Shown: positions 13,420 through 20,475 of the stretch, piece by piece
Layout of the letters: every line of letters begins with the position of its first letter
Position numbering within the stretch: the stretch's first letter is position 1
Source of the DNA: W0P28-013 sp963621145
Lineage (GTDB): Bacteria > Bacteroidota > Bacteroidia > Bacteroidales > Paludibacteraceae
Direction: 5' to 3'
Assembly: GCA_963621145.1 (NCBI GenBank)
Contig: CAVFDI010000030.1
Location: 1 to 22,150, forward strand
Length of the DNA: 22,150 nucleotides
Notes under the pieces: model-generated
The model's input: only the letters and a program-made list of their open reading frames with translations
What the model was told of the DNA's origin: nothing
Database searches by the model: none
Position numbers and translations under genes: made by a program

Positions 13420-14201
13420 ACACACAAAAAAAAATAGTGCTGATTGGCGCAGGAAATTTGGCGACGAGTCTTGCCGTGGCACTCCGCGACAAAGGGCATG
13501 ACATCATGCAAGTATGGAGCCGAACCGCCACAAATGCCGCACTTTTGGCCGAACGCGTTGGTGCTATGCCCTGCTCCGATTTGGCAGAGATAAAACATGG
13601 TGCCGACCTCTACATTTACGCAGTGAAAGACGATGCGCTACCGCAAATTGTCGATGCAGTGAAGATTGACGATGGCCTGCATGCGCACACTTCGGGCAGC
13701 GTGCCAATGACCATTTTCGAAGGCAAACGCACAAATTTTGGTTCGATCTATCCGTTCCAGACTTTCAGCAAGGAGCGAGTGGTCGATTTTTCGGAGATTC
13801 CACTGCTGATTGATGCCAACAGCGACGACAATGCTGCGCGACTTGCCGAAATCGGCAAAACCATTTCGCAAAATGTGCGGCGCATGACCGACGAAGAACG
13901 TCGGTATCTTCATCTAGCAGGGGTATTCGCAAATAATTTCTCCAACAGTCTGTTTGTGATGGCCGAAGAGATTTTGTCGGAACGAGGTCTGCCATTCTCG
14001 CTACTGCTGCCGCTTTTGAGCGAAAGCATCGCCAAACTGAAAACGCTACAACCACTACAAGCGCAGACTGGTCCTGCCAAGCGCAACGATCAAAAAATAA
14101 TAGAAAAACAACGACTTCTGTTGAAAAACAATCCAGAACTTTTGAAAGTCTATAACTTACTGACTGACAACATTTTACAACAACAAAATCAGAAAAGATG
14201 A
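13416..14201 (+). CDS. Rossmann-fold DUF2520 protein with TTG start
   Basis: Predicted 261-residue NAD(P)-binding protein of the F420-dependent oxidoreductase-like group. N-terminal KKIVLIGAGNLATSLAVAL holds the GxGxxA motif (11-16), and the C-terminal half (from about residue 120, HTSGSVPMTIFEG onward, including HLAGVFANNFSNSLF) is the DUF2520 helical domain. The open frame runs on from far inside the nitroreductase gene; the only start that leaves the whole Rossmann strand and no extra tail is TTG at 13416, which overlaps the nitroreductase stop (TTGA). A GTG at 13437 would cut into the first strand. The 3' end overlaps kdsC by four bases (ATGA). The molecular function is not known; the gene is often found beside kdsC and Maf genes in Bacteroidota. 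Confidence 0.87.
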   Translation: MNTQKKIVLIGAGNLATSLAVALRDKGHDIMQVWSRTATNAALLAERVGAMPCSDLAEIKHGADLYIYAVKDDALPQIVDAVKIDDGLHAHTSGSVPMTIFEGKRTNFGSIYPFQTFSKERVVDFSEIPLLIDANSDDNAARLAEIGKTISQNVRRMTDEERRYLHLAGVFANNFSNSLFVMAEEILSERGLPFSLLLPLLSESIAKLKTLQPLQAQTGPAKRNDQKIIEKQRLLLKNNPELLKVYNLLTDNILQQQNQKR

Positions 14202-14719
14202 ATTTTAAGGAAAAACTGAAAGAGATACGTGCTTTTGCGTTCGATGTCGATGGCGTGCTGTCGACCAATAGCATTCCGCTTTCGCCTGCTGGCGAGCCTT
14301 TGCGCTGCATCAACATAAAAGATGGTTACGCCATTCATTTGGCAGTTTTGCGCGAAATTCCGCTGGCCATAATCACTGGTGGAAAAACAGAATCGGTGCG
14401 GGTGCGTTTTGCCGATCTTGGCGTGAAAGATATCTACATGGCTTCGCATCGCAAGACCGACGATTTTGCCGATTTTCTGCAACGAAACAACCTCACGCCC
14501 GACCAAGTGATGTACATGGGCGACGATATTCCCGACTACGAAGTGATGCAGCAGGTGGGGTTGGCAGTCTGCCCTGCCGACGCCGCACCCGAAATAAAAG
14601 CCATTGCACACTATGTGAGTCCGTACAACGGCGGCTGTGGCTGCGGTCGCGACATCATAGAACAAGTGCTGAAAGCCCAAGGTCTGTGGATGAACGACGA
14701 AATTGCATTCGGATGGTAA
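14198..14719 (+). CDS. kdsC: KdsC-type HAD phosphatase (3-deoxy-D-manno-octulosonate 8-phosphate phosphatase)
   Basis: 173-residue capless HAD phosphatase. It removes the phosphate from KDO 8-phosphate (EC 3.1.3.45) for lipopolysaccharide core synthesis. The catalytic pair is Asp 16 and Asp 18 in FDVDGVLS; IITGGKTES carries the motif II Thr region, and YMGDDIPDYEVM holds the Mg-binding acids. The tail GGCGCGRDIIEQVLKAQGLW is characteristic of KdsC and helps form the tetramer. The ATG overlaps the DUF2520 stop. Downstream, the transcript runs into a sense-oriented repeat and an 86-base assembly gap. An N-acylneuraminate-9-phosphatase-type specificity cannot be fully excluded but is less likely. 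Confidence 0.92.
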   Translation: MNFKEKLKEIRAFAFDVDGVLSTNSIPLSPAGEPLRCINIKDGYAIHLAVLREIPLAIITGGKTESVRVRFADLGVKDIYMASHRKTDDFADFLQRNNLTPDQVMYMGDDIPDYEVMQQVGLAVCPADAAPEIKAIAHYVSPYNGGCGCGRDIIEQVLKAQGLWMNDEIAFGW

Positions 14720-14735
14720 AATAGTGAGAAGTGAG

Positions 14736-14821
14736 NNNNNNNNNNNNNNNNNNNNNNNNNNNNNNNNNNNNNNNNNNNNNNNNNNNNNNNNNNNNNNNNN
14801 NNNNNNNNNNNNNNNNNNNNN
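14736..14821. other. 86-base assembly gap
   Basis: A run of N between a GTGAGAAGTGAG word and the AATGCGTTAAAC/ATCAACT words that precede the next gene. Short repeats on both sides probably caused the gap. Nothing can be said of its content. Confidence 0.95.
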
Positions 14822-14824
14822 ACT

Positions 14825-14873
14825 AATGCGTTAAACTTATCAACTCATCAACATATCAACTTATCAACTTACA
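14825..14873 (+). repeat. AATGCGTTAAAC plus ATCAACTT repeat before the UbiA-family gene
   Basis: A 12-base word followed by five to six degenerate 8-base units (TATCAACT) ends three bases before the ATG at 14877. The same arrangement with the same 12-mer precedes the maf gene (16112-16150), and a shorter version precedes folC (16943-16960). Confidence 0.7.
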
Positions 14874-14876
14874 TTC

Positions 14877-15866
14877 ATGAAATACTTTTTTTCGCTCGTT
14901 CGTTGGAAAAATCTGATTTTTGTAGCCGTCATTCAGTTGCTGATGACCTATTGCCTGATAGCGCCAACGCTGGCCATGTACGGCATGACGATGCTCACGC
15001 CGTGGTGGATTACGCTGCTGATGGTGGTAGCCACGGTTTGCATTGCGGCAGGCGGCTACACCATAAACGACTATTTCGACCTGAAGATTGACCGCATCAA
15101 TCACCCCGAGCGCGTTATTGTGGGCAACATCATCGAAAAACCCGTAGTCATGCGGCTCTACCAAGTGCTTACGGCCGTTGGCGTGGTGGCTGGATTGGCA
15201 GTTGCCATTGTGCTGCGCAGTTGGACTTTGGGACTCGCATTTGTGGTGGTTCCTGGCATGCTGTGGTTCTATTCGGCCTCGTACAAACGCCAATTCCTCG
15301 TCGGGAATCTGATTGTGGCCATGTCGGCTGCGCTGGTGCCGCTGTTGCCCGTCATTGCCGAATGTGGCCTGCTGCTCGACAAATATGCCGAACTCATTCG
15401 CGAAACGCCCGTTGTTGCCACGCTGCTCGGCTGGGGCTGCGGTTTTGCGCTGTTTGCAGGTCTGTGGACTCTGACGCGCGAAATCATCAAGGACATGGAG
15501 GACGAATTTGGCGACCGCGAGATGGAATGTCGCACACTGCCAATAATCTGCGGCACGCGCTGGAGCAAAGTGATTGTTTCGCTGCTGATTTTGCTGAACA
15601 ATGCGCTGCTTGCCTATCTTTTGCTGACCAACACCGCCGCCATTCCGAATTTATCGGCCACCCTGCGCTATTTTCTGATTGGCATCACCGCCCCAAGCCT
15701 CTGCCTTTTGGTGATACTTTGGGGCAAAAGTTGCACTGCACTGCACAACGCCTCCACACTTTGCAAATTCATCATGATAGTCGGCACACTCTACGGTTTG
15801 GTCTATAACTTCCTGATAGCCAAAGCATTTCATCTAGCGTTGTTCGGTGTGTTTTATGTAGCGTGA
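14877..15866 (+). CDS. UbiA-family prenyltransferase (geranylgeranylglycerol-phosphate synthase-like)
   Basis: Integral membrane aromatic or polyol prenyltransferase of 329 residues with about eight to nine hydrophobic helices. It transfers a polyprenyl group from the diphosphate to an acceptor. The first Mg-diphosphate motif is NDYFDLKID (64-72) and the second is KDMEDEFGD (205-213); SASYKR lies in the usual loop between them. Bacteroidota proteins of this type are often annotated as geranylgeranylglycerol-phosphate geranylgeranyltransferases, but the acceptor is unproven, and menaquinone or haem pathways use the same fold. Its start is fixed by the MKYFFSLVRWKN beginning just after a repeat tract. 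It lies between kdsC and maf, as is commonly seen in the group. The stop is followed by GTGAGAAG words. Confidence 0.88.
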   Translation: MKYFFSLVRWKNLIFVAVIQLLMTYCLIAPTLAMYGMTMLTPWWITLLMVVATVCIAAGGYTINDYFDLKIDRINHPERVIVGNIIEKPVVMRLYQVLTAVGVVAGLAVAIVLRSWTLGLAFVVVPGMLWFYSASYKRQFLVGNLIVAMSAALVPLLPVIAECGLLLDKYAELIRETPVVATLLGWGCGFALFAGLWTLTREIIKDMEDEFGDREMECRTLPIICGTRWSKVIVSLLILLNNALLAYLLLTNTAAIPNLSATLRYFLIGITAPSLCLLVILWGKSCTALHNASTLCKFIMIVGTLYGLVYNFLIAKAFHLALFGVFYVA

Positions 15867-15877
15867 TGCAAAAAAAA

Positions 15878-15916
15878 GTGAGAAGTGAGAAGTGGAAATT
15901 AGTAGTGAGAAGTGAT
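15878..15916 (+). repeat. GTGAGAAGTGAG word repeat after the UbiA-family gene
   Basis: GTGAGAA units are repeated twice and again at about 15907-15916, beginning 11 bases after the stop. Same word and sense orientation as after kdsC, maf and the FAH gene. Confidence 0.7.
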
Positions 15917-15948
15917 GCGGCAGAGCCGCAATTTCAGATTTTATTTGA

Positions 15949-16008
15949 TTTTTGCTCCGCTCGGCATTGCTCAAACGAGTTTGACACTGCGCTCGCTTAT
16001 CGCAAAAA
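15949..16008 (+). repeat. 60-bp dispersed repeat, copy B
   Basis: Best-preserved copy. It begins TTTTTGC and ends GCAAAAA, a perfect 7-bp inverted pair, with CAAACGAGTTTG in the middle. It lies between the UbiA-family gene and maf. Confidence 0.8.
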
Positions 16009-16055
16009 TTCAGAATTTCAAATTCTACAATTAGAAACAAAGAAACTTAGAAACA

Positions 16056-16075
16056 AAAATTGCGGTAGCAATTTT
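16056..16075. other. 8-bp hairpin before maf
   Basis: AAAATTGC and GCAATTTT enclose a GGTA loop. On the plus strand the 3' arm ends in four T, so a weak terminator of the upstream genes is possible. The rest of 15867-16153 holds only repeats and simple AT-rich words. Confidence 0.4.
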
Positions 16076-16111
16076 GAGAAACTAGAAATTAGAAACTAGG
16101 AATCCGAAAAC

Positions 16112-16150
16112 AATGCGTTAAACCAATCAACCAATCAACTTATCAACCAA
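16112..16150 (+). repeat. AATGCGTTAAAC plus ATCAACC repeat before maf
   Basis: The same 12-mer as at 14825-14836 is followed by four CAATCAAC-like units and ends just before the ATG at 16154. Confidence 0.7.
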
Positions 16151-16153
16151 ATT

Positions 16154-16726
16154 ATGAATATCATTCTCGGATCGCAATCGCCACGGCGGCAGGAACTTTT
16201 GCGCGGATTGGATGTTGATTTCGAAGTGCGCACCATTGCGGGGCTGAAAGAACATTACCCCAACACGCTGCAAGGTGCTGAAATTCCGCTTTTTCTCGCC
16301 AAGCAAAAAGCCGATGCGTTTCGTCCGTCGCTCACCGACGACGATTTGCTGATAACTGCTGACACCATAGTCTGGCTCGATGGTCGCGTGTATGGCAAAC
16401 CCACCGACACAGTCGACGCGCGCTCCATGCTGCACACGCTCTCGGGGCGCACCCACGAGGTGATTACGGGCGTTTGTCTCACCACCACACAGCGACAAGA
16501 GTCGTTCAGCGCCACCACGCAAGTAACTTTTGCCAACTTCAGCGACCAAGAGATTGATTACTACGTCGAGCATTATCGTCCGTTCGACAAAGCAGGCAGC
16601 TACGGCGTGCAAGAATGGATTGGCTACATTGGCGTGGAGCGCATCAATGGCTCGTTCTACAATGTGATGGGCCTGCCCGTACAACGCCTCTATCAGAAAC
16701 TGAAAGAGTTTGGAGCAATTAAGTGA
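16154..16726 (+). CDS. maf: Maf-type nucleoside triphosphate pyrophosphatase
   Basis: 190-residue cytoplasmic enzyme that hydrolyses non-canonical or excess nucleoside triphosphates to monophosphates; the YhdE branch acts on dTTP and UTP (EC 3.6.1.9). The N-terminal LGSQSPRRQELLRGL (5-19) is the SxSPRR signature, ITADTIVWLDGRVYGKPTD (about 72-90) holds the catalytic Asp and the Lys-Pro motif, SGRTHEVITGVCL follows, and DKAGSYGVQEWIG is the late motif. All are intact. It starts at 16154 right after a repeat; its stop TGA is itself part of the AAGTGAGAAGTGAG word. Neighbours are the usual ones for Bacteroidota. Confidence 0.94.
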   Translation: MNIILGSQSPRRQELLRGLDVDFEVRTIAGLKEHYPNTLQGAEIPLFLAKQKADAFRPSLTDDDLLITADTIVWLDGRVYGKPTDTVDARSMLHTLSGRTHEVITGVCLTTTQRQESFSATTQVTFANFSDQEIDYYVEHYRPFDKAGSYGVQEWIGYIGVERINGSFYNVMGLPVQRLYQKLKEFGAIK

Positions 16727-16740
16727 GAAGTGAGGAGTGA
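16724..16740 (+). repeat. GTGAGAAGTGAG word repeat spanning the maf stop
   Basis: The stop codon of maf (16724-16726) is formed by the first unit of the repeat. Sense-oriented as at the other loci. Confidence 0.65.
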
Positions 16741-16744
16741 AAGA

Positions 16745-16770
16745 TTTCAAATTTCAAATTTCAAATTTCA
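16745..16770 (+). repeat. AAATTTC simple repeat
   Basis: Three to four exact tandem copies of an 8-base unit (TTTCAAAT) directly before copy C of the 60-bp repeat. Confidence 0.7.
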
Positions 16771-16774
16771 CTAA

Positions 16775-16834
16775 TTTTTGCTTCGGTCGGCATAGTTCAA
16801 ACAATTTTGACTCTGCTCTCGCTTATCGCAAAAA
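16775..16834 (+). repeat. 60-bp dispersed repeat, copy C
   Basis: Keeps the TTTTTGC and GCAAAAA ends but has changes in the central palindrome (CAAACAATTTTG). Exactly 60 bp, like the other two copies, with no insertions or deletions. It lies between maf and folC. Confidence 0.8.
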
Positions 16835-16965
16835 TTCAAATTTCAGATTGGCGCACTTTCCACTACCAAGCAATAAAATCACTGACGTGACTGCAGAGTC
16901 CCTACTTTATGAACTTTATAACTTTACAAACTTCCCATAAACTTTTCAACTCATCAACTTAAAAC

Positions 16966-18192
16966 GTGACCTACTCAGAATCAATAACTTACCTCTACTC
17001 ACACGCGCCAATGTTTCAACAAGTTGGGCGGCGAGCATACAAAACGGGACTCGAAAATACGCTGGCTCTCGATGCGCATTTTGGGCATCCGCACCAAAAA
17101 TATCACACCATTCATGTGGCTGGAACCAATGGCAAAGGCTCCACGGCAAGTCTGCTGGCCTCCACGCTGCAATGCGCCGGCTACCACGTCGGACTCTACA
17201 CATCGCCACACATGCGCGACTTTCGCGAGCGCATCCGCATCGATGGCGAAATGATTTCGGAACAGTATGTCGCCAACTTCATCACTGAAAATCAAGCACT
17301 TATCGACAAATTGCAGCCATCGTTTTTCGAGATTACAACTGCAATGGCATTTCTCTATTTTGCCGAAAAAAAAGTCGATATTGCCGTGATAGAAGTCGGT
17401 CTTGGCGGGCGATTGGACTGCACCAACATCATCGCGCCAGTGCTGTCGGTCATCACCAACATCAGCCTCGACCACACCGACCTGCTTGGCAACACTTTGG
17501 AGAAAATTGCACACGAAAAAGCGGGCATCATCAAGCCCAACACGCCAGTGGTGATAGGCGAAACGCAAGCAGAAACAGAAACGGTTTTTCGCCGTCGTGC
17601 CGAGGAGTTGAACGCGCCCATCATCTTTGCCGATCAGCAAAAAAAATCAGCACTGCCCCACTGTCCGCTGGCTGGCATCTATCAGCAAAAAAACAAGCAA
17701 ACCGCGCTGGTGGCAATTGAAGAATTACAAAAAAGAGATTTTAAGATTTCGCAACAAAACATAACAGAAGGTTTTACCGAAGTGCTTCAGCGCACGCATT
17801 TGATGGGTCGTTGGCAGACCATTTGCCAAAAGCCGCTGACCGTGTGCGACGCGGGACACAACGAAGGCGGACTGCGCTATGTGGTGGAACAATTGCGACA
17901 ACAACAATGCAAAAATCTGCGCATTGTGTTTGGCATGATGAGCGACAAAGACCACGATGCCGCACTGCGACTACTGCCAAAAGAGGCGATTTATTACTTC
18001 ACACGAGCCAACAGTCCGCGCGCTTGGGACGAGCACGAACTGCAAGCCGCCGCCGCGGCTTACGGCCTAAAAGGCGAAACGTTTCAAACTGTAGCACAAG
18101 CACTTAGAGCTGCACAAACCGATGCCGAAGACGATGATTTTGTGTTCGTTGGCGGCAGTTGCTATGTGGTTGCAGAAGCAATTGATAATTGA
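16966..18192 (+). CDS. folC: Bifunctional dihydrofolate / folylpolyglutamate synthase
   Basis: 408-residue ATP-dependent ligase that adds glutamate to dihydropteroate and to folates (EC 6.3.2.12 and 6.3.2.17) in the cytoplasm. The Mur-ligase P-loop is GTNGKGSTAS (53-62), followed by GLYTSPHMRDFRERIRI, VGLGGRLDCTNII and DHTDLLGNTLEKIAHEKAGIIK, all standard. The C-terminal domain has VCDAGHNEGGLRYV. A GTG at 16966 is the start: an in-frame TAA ends at 16962, and the residues TYSESITYLYSHAPMFQQVG align with the usual FolC N-terminus, whereas the first ATG would remove 15 of them. A short ATCAACT tract stands just upstream. The last codons and the stop lie in an 18-base word repeated at another gene end (20656-20673). 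Confidence 0.95.
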   Translation: MTYSESITYLYSHAPMFQQVGRRAYKTGLENTLALDAHFGHPHQKYHTIHVAGTNGKGSTASLLASTLQCAGYHVGLYTSPHMRDFRERIRIDGEMISEQYVANFITENQALIDKLQPSFFEITTAMAFLYFAEKKVDIAVIEVGLGGRLDCTNIIAPVLSVITNISLDHTDLLGNTLEKIAHEKAGIIKPNTPVVIGETQAETETVFRRRAEELNAPIIFADQQKKSALPHCPLAGIYQQKNKQTALVAIEELQKRDFKISQQNITEGFTEVLQRTHLMGRWQTICQKPLTVCDAGHNEGGLRYVVEQLRQQQCKNLRIVFGMMSDKDHDAALRLLPKEAIYYFTRANSPRAWDEHELQAAAAAYGLKGETFQTVAQALRAAQTDAEDDDFVFVGGSCYVVAEAIDN

Positions 18193-18197
18193 CAATT
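18180..18197 (+). repeat. AATTGATAATTGACAATT word across the folC stop
   Basis: These 18 bases include the last codons and TGA stop of folC. The identical word in sense orientation covers the stop of the metallophosphoesterase gene (20656-20673), in a different reading frame. Confidence 0.65.
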
Positions 18198-18276
18198 TTC
18201 GCAAAAGTTAATCAGTGCGCAATCTTCAAATGAACAATTAAAACAGCGCGTAGCGCGAGAAAATAATAGAAAAATT

Positions 18277-18888
18277 ATGAAGATATTTTGCGTTGGATGG
18301 AATTATGCCAATCACAATGCCGAGATGGAGCGGCAGCAGCCCACAGAGCCGACCATTTTTATGAAGCCCGATACCGCTCTGCTGCGCGAAAATAGGCCGT
18401 TCTACATTCCGCATTTCAGCAACGAGGTGGACTACGAAGCCGAACTTGTAGTGCGCATCAACAGGCTTGGCAAGAACATCGAAGAGCGATTTGCGTCGCG
18501 CTACTACTCCGAGGTGGCATTTGGCATCGACTTCACGGCGCGCGATGTGCAGCGTCGATTGCGTGCCGAGGGTCAACCATGGGAGATAGCCAAGGCCTTC
18601 GATGGGTCGGCGGCCATCAGCCAGTTTGTGCCACTCACCAGCCTCGACAACGCAAACGATATTGATTTTTCGCTACGCCGCAACGGCATCGAAGTTCAGC
18701 ACACCAGCAGCCGCCAAATGCTATTCAGCATCGACCGTTTAATAGCCTACATCAGTCAATTTTTCTTTCTGAAAATGGGCGATCTCATCTACACAGGCAC
18801 GCCCGCTGGCACTAGTAGCGTAGCCATAGGCGACCACCTCGAAGGCTTCATCGAAGGCACAAAAATGCTCGATTGTGAGATTAAATAG
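18277..18888 (+). CDS. Fumarylacetoacetate hydrolase family protein
   Basis: 203-residue FAH-superfamily enzyme of the FAHD1/YcgM type, which cleaves or decarboxylates acylpyruvates, oxaloacetate or related keto acids using Mg. The metal ligands are visible as Glu 54 and Glu 56 in DYEAELVVRI and Asp 85 in FGIDFTARD, with the catalytic Lys 106 in EIAKAFDG. The TPAG loop of LIYTGTPAGTSSVAIGDHLEG closes the active site. Length is that of the single-domain subgroup. It starts 84 bases after folC and may be co-transcribed. Its exact substrate cannot be told. The stop TAG is followed directly by GTGAGAAG words. Confidence 0.92.
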   Translation: MKIFCVGWNYANHNAEMERQQPTEPTIFMKPDTALLRENRPFYIPHFSNEVDYEAELVVRINRLGKNIEERFASRYYSEVAFGIDFTARDVQRRLRAEGQPWEIAKAFDGSAAISQFVPLTSLDNANDIDFSLRRNGIEVQHTSSRQMLFSIDRLIAYISQFFFLKMGDLIYTGTPAGTSSVAIGDHLEGFIEGTKMLDCEIK

Positions 18889-18903
18889 TGAGAAGTGAGA
18901 AAT
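18887..18903 (+). repeat. GTGAGAAGTGAG word repeat after the FAH gene
   Basis: TAGTGAGAAGTGAGAAATG begins inside the stop codon. It is the fourth clean plus-strand instance of the word after a stop. Confidence 0.65.
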
Positions 18904-18954
18904 GATGGGGAAATAAAATATAGATGGGCAACTGCGGTTGAACAAAAAAAGAAG

Positions 18955-18974
18955 GGACACGGCATGCTGCGTCC
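18955..18974 (-). terminator. Palindromic element, likely terminator of the DUF4143 ATPase gene
   Basis: GGACACGGCA and TGCTGCGTCC form an imperfect 10-bp stem (one mismatch and one wobble). On the minus strand it is followed by CTTCTTTTTTTG, a good T-tract. It is about 190 bases after the ATPase stop and resembles the palindrome at 4911-4929. Confidence 0.6.
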
Positions 18975-19001
18975 CTACTACCATTAGAAAAGCAAAGTCA
19001 A

Positions 19002-19091
19002 TTATTTCGGACAATCTCCATAATCATTGCTATTGGGATTACTATCTTGAATAAGGAAAACAAGAAAAACAATCAACACCAACGCCAACAC
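19002..19091 (-). CDS. Possible small membrane peptide or gene remnant
   Basis: A 29-codon frame with a GTG start at 19091 reads VLALVLIVFLVFLI followed by a polar tail ending DYGDCPK. A single hydrophobic helix plus a short hydrophilic tail looks more like a protein than chance sequence. There is no ATG; the frame is open only back to a TAA in the repeat at about 19113, so it may be a truncated gene end fused to the repeat. Nothing else is seen between 18975 and 19143. Confidence 0.25.
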   Translation of the reverse strand: MLALVLIVFLVFLIQDSNPNSNDYGDCPK

Positions 19092-19092
19092 G

Positions 19093-19123
19093 TCCTTTGT
19101 CTTTACTCCTTACTCTTTATTCA
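19093..19123 (-). repeat. GAGTAAAGACAAAGGA word repeat after the ATPase gene
   Basis: Shares 16 exact bases with 11349-11364 and the same GAGTAA units. In both places the word follows a minus-strand gene in sense orientation. Confidence 0.6.
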
Positions 19124-19143
19124 AACTTCGGGGGATTTTTCTG

Positions 19144-19166
19144 GCAAATTTGCCACTTTTTTGCCC
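19144..19166. repeat. 23-bp direct repeat, copy at the 3' end of the ATPase gene
   Basis: Perfect 23-bp match to 20526-20548, with the core GCAAATTTGCCACTTTTTTG. It ends on the last base of the ATPase stop codon. With the base before it, it starts with the perfect palindrome GGCAAATTTGCC (19143-19154). Confidence 0.85.
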
Positions 19167-20431
19167 TAAATGCGATGCAATTTTTCAAAATCCATCAGAA
19201 AATCGAACAGGCCAATGGTGAGAATACCATTGTTGTCGCGCCACGGAGCAATATCATCTCCAACAACAATTATCTTCTGAAAAGCATCGTCAATTCGCAA
19301 TAGCGAGGCAGTCTCTTGCTGGCGTTTTTCGTCATCGACAATATGCAAAGCCGACTGAATGTACCATCTATTGCCACCATCGTTCGCTACGAAATCAACC
19401 TCAAGCGGTTGACGACTCCACTTGCCATTTTTCGAAACCGAGCGCTGTTCAACTACACCAACATCCACCCGACAACCACGACGACAAAGTTCGTTATAAA
19501 TCACGTTTTCCATCAGATGGCTCTCGTCCAACTGCCGCATGCCAATAACTGCATTACGAATACCAGTATCGGTGAAATAATACTTAGACAAACTGCCAAT
19601 GTATTTTCGACCTTTGATATTGTAACGAACCGCCTTCTCGAGCAAAAAAGCATCAGACATATAGTCAAGATATTTTTCGATGGTCGACGATTTAATCGCG
19701 ACATTTTTCTGGCTTTTGAACGAGTTTGAGATTTTTGTTGGATTGGTTGGCGAGCCAATACACGAAGCTGCAATACTTGCCAGTTCTCGAAATTCGCTTT
19801 CATTTTTTATGGTGTGTCGCTCCAAAATATCGACCAGATAAACACTTTCGACCAAATTAGTGAGATAATCGGCTTTTTTCTTGGGTGAATCGAGCAAAAA
19901 AACCTGCGGCAGACCGCCATAAACATAGTAATCGCGCCAAACATCGCGCGGGTGGCGTTTCAATGCACGACAACATTCTTGTAACGAAAACGGATAGACG
20001 CGAATTTCGTCGCCACGTCCACGGAATTCGGTGATGATATCGCTCGAAAGAAATTTTGAATTGCTACCAGTAACATAGACGTCGGCATTTTCAATCCGAA
20101 GAAGGCTATTCAATACCTCTTCAAATTTTGGAACTATTTGAACTTCATCGAGCAAAATAAAATAGAGTTCATCATCAACCATGCGTGATTTTATTTCTCG
20201 ATACAGCGCCAACGCATCACGAAGTGGCTCATTTTCAATATTATCGAGCGCAATTCGAATAATGTGACCTTCGTCTACGCCCGAAGAGATCAAATGCTTA
20301 TAAAATAGATTGAAAAGCAAAAACGATTTTCCGCAACGACGCATGCCAGTCACGATTTTTATCAATCCATTCTTTTTACCAGCGATGAGCTGCTGCAGGT
20401 AGAAGTTGCGTTGAATAACCATAATTTTCAA
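19166..20431 (-). CDS. DUF4143-type ATPase (AAA_14 domain)
   Basis: 421-residue cytoplasmic P-loop ATPase. The Walker A motif is GMRRCGKS (29-36) and Walker B is YFILLDEVQ (90-98), with VTGSNSKFLSS (sensor 1) and RGRGDEIRVYPFSLQE after it: the AAA_14 pattern. YVYGGLPQVFLL and a winged-helix region follow, and the C-terminal DUF4143 domain contains QPLEVDFVANDGGNRWYIQSA, reminiscent of a PD-(D/E)xK fold, though the usual Lys position reads Gln. The cellular role of this widespread, often multi-copy family is not established. It has its own promoter (20476-20506) and a probable terminator (18955-18974). The gene with its promoter is framed by perfect 23-bp direct repeats, and a third, diverged copy lies in its leader, suggesting a mobile or recombining unit. 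G+C content looks lower than that of neighbours. Confidence 0.9.
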   Translation of the reverse strand: MKIMVIQRNFYLQQLIAGKKNGLIKIVTGMRRCGKSFLLFNLFYKHLISSGVDEGHIIRIALDNIENEPLRDALALYREIKSRMVDDELYFILLDEVQIVPKFEEVLNSLLRIENADVYVTGSNSKFLSSDIITEFRGRGDEIRVYPFSLQECCRALKRHPRDVWRDYYVYGGLPQVFLLDSPKKKADYLTNLVESVYLVDILERHTIKNESEFRELASIAASCIGSPTNPTKISNSFKSQKNVAIKSSTIEKYLDYMSDAFLLEKAVRYNIKGRKYIGSLSKYYFTDTGIRNAVIGMRQLDESHLMENVIYNELCRRGCRVDVGVVEQRSVSKNGKWSRQPLEVDFVANDGGNRWYIQSALHIVDDEKRQQETASLLRIDDAFQKIIVVGDDIAPWRDNNGILTIGLFDFLMDFEKLHRI

Positions 20432-20451
20432 ATTATATAGGGGAAATTTTT

Positions 20452-20474
20452 GGCAAAAATGCCACTTTTGCGCC
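20452..20474 (-). promoter_or_regulatory. Diverged repeat copy in the ATPase leader (possible operator)
   Basis: GGCAAAAATGCC followed by ACTTTTGCGCC is a diverged version of the 23-bp repeat. It begins one base downstream of the -7 element, over the expected transcription start. The near-palindromic GGCAAAAATGCC could bind a dimeric regulator. Confidence 0.45.
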
Positions 20475-20475
20475 G

